Assembly (NCBI GenBank): GCA_003255745.1
Contig: QKYL01000154.1
Span: 1 to 64,000 of the forward strand
Reading direction: 5' to 3'
From: Paracoccus saliphilus
GTDB taxonomy: Bacteria; Pseudomonadota; Alphaproteobacteria; Rhodobacterales; Rhodobacteraceae
Length of the DNA stretch: 64,000 bases
Made by a program: the position numbers and the translations under genes. Numbering within the stretch: position 1 is the first letter of the stretch; every line of letters begins with the position of its first letter. Positions 59,995 to 64,000 of the stretch are shown here, one piece after another. The notes below the pieces were generated by a model. The model ran no database searches. It had not been told where the DNA came from and worked only from the letters and a program-made list of their open reading frames with translations.

Positions 59995-60021
59995 AAAAGG
60001 CCCCGGCAATGTGCCGGGGCC
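59995..60021 (-). terminator. Terminator of the sat-cysC gene
   Basis: GGCCCCGGCA and TGCCGGGGCC form a 10-bp stem with a 3-base loop, followed on the minus strand by TTTT. Confidence 0.8.
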
Positions 60022-60042
60022 TGATTTTTAGTTATTGCGCGA

Positions 60043-61752
60043 TCAGCTAAGGCCGATCAGGCCCATGCCTTCCAGCTTCAGCAGGACCTGATGGGCGGCG
60101 GCGTCCACGTCGATATCGGTCGTGTCCACGCGCAGCTCGGGGTTCTTGGGTTCTTCATAAGGGTCGGAAATCCCGGTGAATTCCTTGATCTTGCCTTCGC
60201 GGGCCAGCTTGTACAGCCCCTTGCGATCACGCTTTTCGCATTCGTCCAGGGGGGTTGCGACGTGAACCTCGACGAAGGCGCCACCTGCCTCAACCATCTC
60301 GCGCACGGCGCGGCGGGTTGCGGTATAGGGCGCGATGGGCGCGCAGATCGCGATCCCACCGTTCTTGGTGATCTCGGACGCGACATATCCGATGCGCTTG
60401 ATGTTGATGTCGCGGTGCTCCTTCGAGAAGCCCAGTTCGGACGACAGGTGCTTGCGCACCACGTCGCCGTCCAACAGCGAAACAGGACGCCCACCCATCT
60501 CCATCAGCTTGACCATCAGCGCGTTAGCGACGGTCGATTTGCCCGAACCCGACAGGCCGGTGAAGAACACCGTAAAGCCCTGCTTGGCGCGCGGGGGCGA
60601 GGTGCGGCGCAGCTGCTGCACGACCTCGGGGAAGCTGAACCATTCGGGAATGTCCAGACCTTCGCGCAGGCGGCGGCGCAGTTCGGTCCCGCTGATGTCC
60701 AAAACAGTCGCGCCCTCGGGCACCTCGTTGGCGGGATAATAGCTGGCCTTTTCCTGCACATAAACCATATGCTTGAAGTCGACCATCTCGACGCCGATCT
60801 CGTCCTGGTACTGCTTGAACAGCTCCTGCGCATCATAGGGTCCGTAGAAGTCCTGGCCTGCGCTGTTCTTGCCGGGGCCGGCATGGTCGCGGCCGACGAT
60901 GAAATGCGTGACGCCGTGGTTCTTGCGGATTAGGCCGTGCCAGACCGCCTCGCGCGGGCCTGCCATGCGCATGGCCAGGTTCAGCAGCGACAGGTTGGTG
61001 GTCGCCGCCGGATACTTGTCCAGCACCGCCTCATAGCAGCGGACGCGGGTGAAGTGGTCCACGTCGCCGGGCTTGGTCATGCCCACGACCGGATGGATCA
61101 GCAGGTTGGCCTGCGCCTCGCGCGCGGCGCGGAAGGTCAGTTCCTGGTGGGCGCGGTGCAGCGGGTTGCGGGTCTGGAACGCCACGACCCGGCTCCAGCC
61201 CAGCTTCTTGAAGAAGGTGCGCAATTCGTTCGGCGTATTGCGGCGGGCGCGGAAATCGTAATGCGTCGGCGCCTGCAGGCCCTTGATCGGACCGCCCAGA
61301 TAGACGGGACCCGCAACGTTGTGCAGATAGTTCACGGCCGGATGCGCCAAATCGTCGGCGCCAAAAACCTTCTCGGCCTCGCGGGCCTTGTTCGGGACCC
61401 ACTTGTCGGTCACCGACATGATCGCCAGGATCACCCCCTCCTGGTCGCGCAGCGCGATGTCCGTGCCCGGCTCCAGCCCCTCGGCGAATTTCTCGTTCAC
61501 GTCCAGCGTGATGGGCATGGGCCAAAGGGCGCCCGATTCCAGGCGCATGTTCTCGACCACACCCTCGTAGTCGGCCTGGGTCAGAAAGCCCTTCAGCGGG
61601 TTGAAGCCGCCGTTCATCAGCAGTTCCAGGTCGCAGATCTGGCGCGCGGTCAGGTCCCAGCTGGCCATCTGGCCGGCCTCGTCCTTCAGCGCGGCGGCCG
61701 CCTCGGACGAGACGTAAAGCTCGGGGATCGGGGTGTGGTTGGAAAGGGTCAT
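60043..61752 (-). CDS. Bifunctional sulfate adenylyltransferase / APS kinase
   Basis: This 569-residue fusion activates sulfate to APS and then to PAPS. Residues 1-390 are a Sat-type ATP sulfurylase with [14 protein letters not shown] (near 196) and [11 protein letters not shown] (near 287). Residues about 395-569 are APS kinase with Walker [10 protein letters not shown] and [18 protein letters not shown]. The order (sulfurylase first) matches bacterial Sat-CysC rather than human PAPSS (kinase first). The 569-residue length is typical. It would feed assimilatory sulfate reduction, but no reductase genes are here. A terminator follows. Confidence 0.95.
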   Translation of the reverse strand: MTLSNHTPIPELYVSSEAAAALKDEAGQMASWDLTARQICDLELLMNGGFNPLKGFLTQADYEGVVENMRLESGALWPMPITLDVNEKFAEGLEPGTDIALRDQEGVILAIMSVTDKWVPNKAREAEKVFGADDLAHPAVNYLHNVAGPVYLGGPIKGLQAPTHYDFRARRNTPNELRTFFKKLGWSRVVAFQTRNPLHRAHQELTFRAAREAQANLLIHPVVGMTKPGDVDHFTRVRCYEAVLDKYPAATTNLSLLNLAMRMAGPREAVWHGLIRKNHGVTHFIVGRDHAGPGKNSAGQDFYGPYDAQELFKQYQDEIGVEMVDFKHMVYVQEKASYYPANEVPEGATVLDISGTELRRRLREGLDIPEWFSFPEVVQQLRRTSPPRAKQGFTVFFTGLSGSGKSTVANALMVKLMEMGGRPVSLLDGDVVRKHLSSELGFSKEHRDINIKRIGYVASEITKNGGIAICAPIAPYTATRRAVREMVEAGGAFVEVHVATPLDECEKRDRKGLYKLAREGKIKEFTGISDPYEEPKNPELRVDTTDIDVDAAAHQVLLKLEGMGLIGLS

Positions 61753-61908
61753 GTCGAGCGCTCGAGTGGTTGAACAATCACAATGCGAACGCGGCCCGAA
61801 CGGCTCGCGTCACTTGGGCGCAGTCCTAGCGGCGTTCAAAGCGATATTCAAGTCTGGGAAAACGCTTTTGTCGAACCGCTGCGGCGGCTGTGTCCGATCT
61901 GCCCGCCG

Positions 61909-61933
61909 GGAACCTTGAAGCCCGTCTTCCGTT
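61909..61933 (+). promoter_or_regulatory. EcfG general stress promoter
   Basis: GGAAC (61909-61913), 16 bases and CGTT (61930-61933) match the EcfG consensus GGAAC-N16/17-CGTT exactly. It lies 36 bases before the ATG of the following hypothetical gene. It is the best of the four such boxes in the window. Confidence 0.72.
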
Positions 61934-61968
61934 GGATTTCCAGAGCATAGAGGACAAGGACATCCGCC

Positions 61969-62517
61969 ATGAGCCAAGATGCAGCAACCCCCGAAGAACA
62001 GCGCGCCCTCAGCAAGGATGAACAGGATCTGGCCGACCGCGCCCGTCAGCCCGCCTTGGGCGCCCTCAGCGACAAGGAGCTGTCCGACCTGATTCCCCTG
62101 CTGCGCGATCGCCGAAACCGTGCACGCGACATCAGCGACCGTCAGGGCCGCGAGGCGCGCGGCAAGGCCGATCCGGCCGGCGCCAACCCAGCGGGCGGCA
62201 ACGAAGGCACCCGCAGCAAGGCAGATTACCTGAACGCCGCGCTGGACCGGGCGATGGCCGAACGTGACCGCCGCCAGTCGGGGGGCGACGATCAGGTCAG
62301 CCAGGCCGAGCTGTCCCGCAGGGCCATGGAGATGAAGGACGACGCCCAGGACCAGAACCCGATGATGGAAGACGGCGCGCCGCTTCATCCCGATGATCCC
62401 GACGCGGACCCCGGCAAGAAGGGCATGGCCCAGACCGAGCGAAACACCGCGCCCTCTGGCGCGCTGGATCACGCGGGCGAAGGTCCGGCCCGCGAACGGT
62501 CCCGCATGCGCCGGTGA
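61969..62517 (+). CDS. Hydrophilic hypothetical protein under stress promoter
   Basis: I do not recognise this 182-residue protein. It is very hydrophilic and rich in Asp/Arg/Ala, without membrane helices or signal. The first half is helical (RALSKDEQDLADRARQPALGALSDKELSDLIPLLRDRRNRARDIS), an arrangement seen in many short stress proteins. The second half (62230 on) looks disordered, with HPDDPDADPG and GPARERSRMRR. A consensus EcfG promoter lies 36 bases upstream, so it is probably a general-stress protein. The terminator downstream is shared with the convergent trxB. Confidence 0.7.
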   Translation: MSQDAATPEEQRALSKDEQDLADRARQPALGALSDKELSDLIPLLRDRRNRARDISDRQGREARGKADPAGANPAGGNEGTRSKADYLNAALDRAMAERDRRQSGGDDQVSQAELSRRAMEMKDDAQDQNPMMEDGAPLHPDDPDADPGKKGMAQTERNTAPSGALDHAGEGPARERSRMRR

Positions 62518-62529
62518 CGCAGTGATGAC

Positions 62530-62561
62530 AAAAAAGGCCCGGACAAGCGTCCGGGCCTTTT
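62530..62561. terminator. Bidirectional terminator before trxB
   Basis: GGCCCGGAC and GTCCGGGCC pair around AAGC, with an A-run before and TTTT after. It serves both the plus-strand hypothetical gene and minus-strand trxB. Confidence 0.85.
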
Positions 62562-62577
62562 CGTTGCGGGCAAAGGA

Positions 62578-63561
62578 TCAGGCGATACTGGCGACCAGCT
62601 GCTCGGGCGCCGTTTCGACTCCATCCTGAGCCGCCAGGAAATGTTCGGCATCCAGCGCCGCCATGCAGCCCATTCCTGCGCTGGTGACGGCCTGGCGATA
62701 GACGTGGTCGGTCAGATCGCCCGCCGCGAAAACGCCCGGGATCGAGGTGCGGGTGCTGCCCGGTTCGACCTTCACGTAACCGCCGTTGTGCAGTTCCAGT
62801 TGGTCCTTGACCAGTTCGCTGGCCGGCGCATGGCCGATCGCCACAAAGATCCCGTCAGCGGCGACCTGCCGCGTGGACCCGTCCAGCAGGTTGCGCAGGA
62901 CCGCACCCGAAACGCCCATCGGCGTCTCGGCGCCCGTGACCTCGGCCAGCTCGTGATTCCAGATCACCTCGACCTTGGGATGGTTCAGCAGGCGGTGCTG
63001 CAAGATCTTTTCGGCCCGCAGACTGTCGCGCCGATGAACCAGCGTCACCTTGCTGGCGAACTTGGTCAGGAAAAGCGCCTCCTCGACCGCGGTGTTCCCG
63101 CCGCCGATCACGATGACCTCGCGGTTGCGATAGAAGAACCCGTCGCAGGTTGCGCAGGCGCTGACGCCAAAACCCTTGTATTTTTCTTCGGACGGCAGGC
63201 CCAACCACCGCGCCTGCGCGCCGGTGGCCAGAATCACTGCATCTGCCCGGACCACCCGACCGCTGTCGCATTCGGCCGTAAAGGGCCGCGACGACAGGTC
63301 CAGCCGCGTGACCATGTCAGTCACGACATCGGCCCCCATCGCAAGGGCGTGGGCCTCCATCTTAACCATCAGCTCGGGACCCTGGATTTCGGTCTCGCCG
63401 GGCCAGTTCTCGACTTCGGTGGTGATGGTCAGCTGCCCGCCAGGCTGCATTCCCTGGATCAGCATCGGCTCCAGCATGGCGCGAGAGGCATAGACAGCGG
63501 CGGTGTAGCCCGCAGGCCCCGATCCGATGATCAAAAGTTTAACGTGGCTGCGTTCGGTCAT
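62578..63561 (-). CDS. trxB: Thioredoxin reductase
   Basis: This 327-residue flavoprotein reduces thioredoxin with NADPH. The FAD site is [17 protein letters not shown] (near 11-27). The redox centre is Cys136-Ala-Thr-Cys139 in [11 protein letters not shown]. The NADPH motif is [13 protein letters not shown]. The C-terminal FAD loop is [23 protein letters not shown]. The length is normal. The start at 63561 is preferred because it opens into the FAD motif; a longer frame adds nine basic residues. It is divergent from an Lrp-type gene, an arrangement common in this group. Confidence 0.96.
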   Translation of the reverse strand: MTERSHVKLLIIGSGPAGYTAAVYASRAMLEPMLIQGMQPGGQLTITTEVENWPGETEIQGPELMVKMEAHALAMGADVVTDMVTRLDLSSRPFTAECDSGRVVRADAVILATGAQARWLGLPSEEKYKGFGVSACATCDGFFYRNREVIVIGGGNTAVEEALFLTKFASKVTLVHRRDSLRAEKILQHRLLNHPKVEVIWNHELAEVTGAETPMGVSGAVLRNLLDGSTRQVAADGIFVAIGHAPASELVKDQLELHNGGYVKVEPGSTRTSIPGVFAAGDLTDHVYRQAVTSAGMGCMAALDAEHFLAAQDGVETAPEQLVASIA

Positions 63562-63727
63562 CTTGCGCCTCTTTGCCGGTTTGTGCATGAGGTAATCGCT
63601 CGCGCGGCCGACTGCAACGTATCAGGCCCCTCCGCCGCGCATGCAAATTTCATGAAATATTGTTGCGCGAGGCGCGGGCACATTGTAGTTTCCGGCAACG
63701 CCAAGACCAAACAAAAGAAAGATCATC

Positions 63728-64000
63728 ATGGCCGGCGCCAAACTCGATGACATTGACCGCAAGATCCTGGCCGAGTTGCAGGCCGATGGCCGAATGACCA
63801 ATGTCGAACTGGCCCGCCGCGTCGGCATCTCGGCGCCGCCCTGCCTGCGCCGGGTCCGTACGCTGGAGGAACTGGGCTATATCCGCGGCTACCACGCCAT
63901 TCTGGACGCCCGCGAACTGGGGTTCGAGGTGCAGGTCTTTGCTATGGTGCGGCTCGCTTCGCAATCCGAACGCGACCTTTCCGCCTTCGAGGCGCTGGTC
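63728..64000 (+). CDS. Lrp/AsnC-family regulator (cut by window edge)
   Basis: The first 91 residues are seen. The N-terminal winged helix reads LDDIDRKILAELQADGRMTNVELARRVGISAPPCLRRVRTLEELGYI. The RAM ligand domain then begins at VQVFAMVRL. About 60 more residues are expected outside the window. Lrp-family proteins sense amino acids and act as feast/famine regulators. It is divergent from trxB over 166 bases. Confidence 0.92.
   Translation, partial: MAGAKLDDIDRKILAELQADGRMTNVELARRVGISAPPCLRRVRTLEELGYIRGYHAILDARELGFEVQVFAMVRLASQSERDLSAFEALV

Noticed and set aside
1-64000. CRISPR arrays, riboswitches, rRNA genes
   Set aside because: No regular direct repeats with spacers, no conserved riboswitch core upstream of biosynthetic or transport genes, and no rRNA-like stretches were seen.

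Overview
The window is a high-GC alphaproteobacterial chromosome segment. The gene content points to Rhodobacteraceae, most likely Paracoccus or a close relative: DUF1150 behind an Hsp20, a divergent DUF6456/DUF6477 pair, DUF1489, CvpA-PurF, a fused Sat-CysC, and a LovK/LovR plus bacteriophytochrome locus. The genus is an inference. No rRNA operon, CRISPR array or intact prophage is present. Three tRNAs are seen: Leu-CAA, Val-TAC and Gly-CCC.

Layout. 1-2000 is a scarred accessory patch. It holds one IS3-type orfA cut by the window edge and a second, decayed IS3-type element next to fragments of a calcium/cation antiporter gene. 2000-6600 is housekeeping: a small lipoprotein, BolA with a CGFS glutaredoxin, DUF883 and holin-like envelope proteins, tRNA-Leu, lipoyl synthase and a peroxiredoxin. 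6784-11179 is a photosensory locus: heme oxygenase and a bacteriophytochrome kinase, convergent with a LovR-like receiver and a LOV histidine kinase. 11442-19839 is a petrobactin-type siderophore cluster. It has two NIS synthetases, an aryl-AMP ligase fused to the second, a carrier protein fused to an AsbE-like protein, an AsbF-like dehydroshikimate dehydratase, and a convergent TonB-dependent receptor. 20.1-22.9 kb is an OxyR/catalase unit. 24.6-26.1 kb is a badly frameshifted HerA-like ATPase (YjgR/DUF853) pseudogene, followed by two possible small RNAs. 26.5-32.5 kb is cell envelope: an IalB-like protein, a KAS-ACP-LpxD operon, an L,D-transpeptidase and a YcbK-type peptidase. 33.3-40.5 kb is a RutR-controlled pyrimidine unit: operator, ureidopropionase-like hydrolase, dihydropyrimidinase and a four-gene ABC importer. 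40.5-44.9 kb is an RND efflux pair. The rest is core: tRNAs, trigger factor, SelD, LolCD, RadA, CvpA, PurF, PurEK, Hsp20-DUF1150, Sat-CysC, TrxB and the start of an Lrp-type regulator.

How it works together. The locus suggests links between light, stress and iron. Both photoreceptor kinases carry HisKA_2/HWE-type phosphoacceptor sites, the type used in the alphaproteobacterial general stress response. The LOV kinase gene is preceded by an EcfG-like promoter (GGAAC-N17-GGTT), and similar boxes occur upstream of three other small stress-type genes. The neighbouring siderophore is predicted to be petrobactin, whose ferric complex is known to be photoreactive. A second theme is exact regulatory wiring: a near-perfect RutR operator lies between rutR and the pyrimidine genes. 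All function calls come from reading the sequence and family knowledge; no database search was run.
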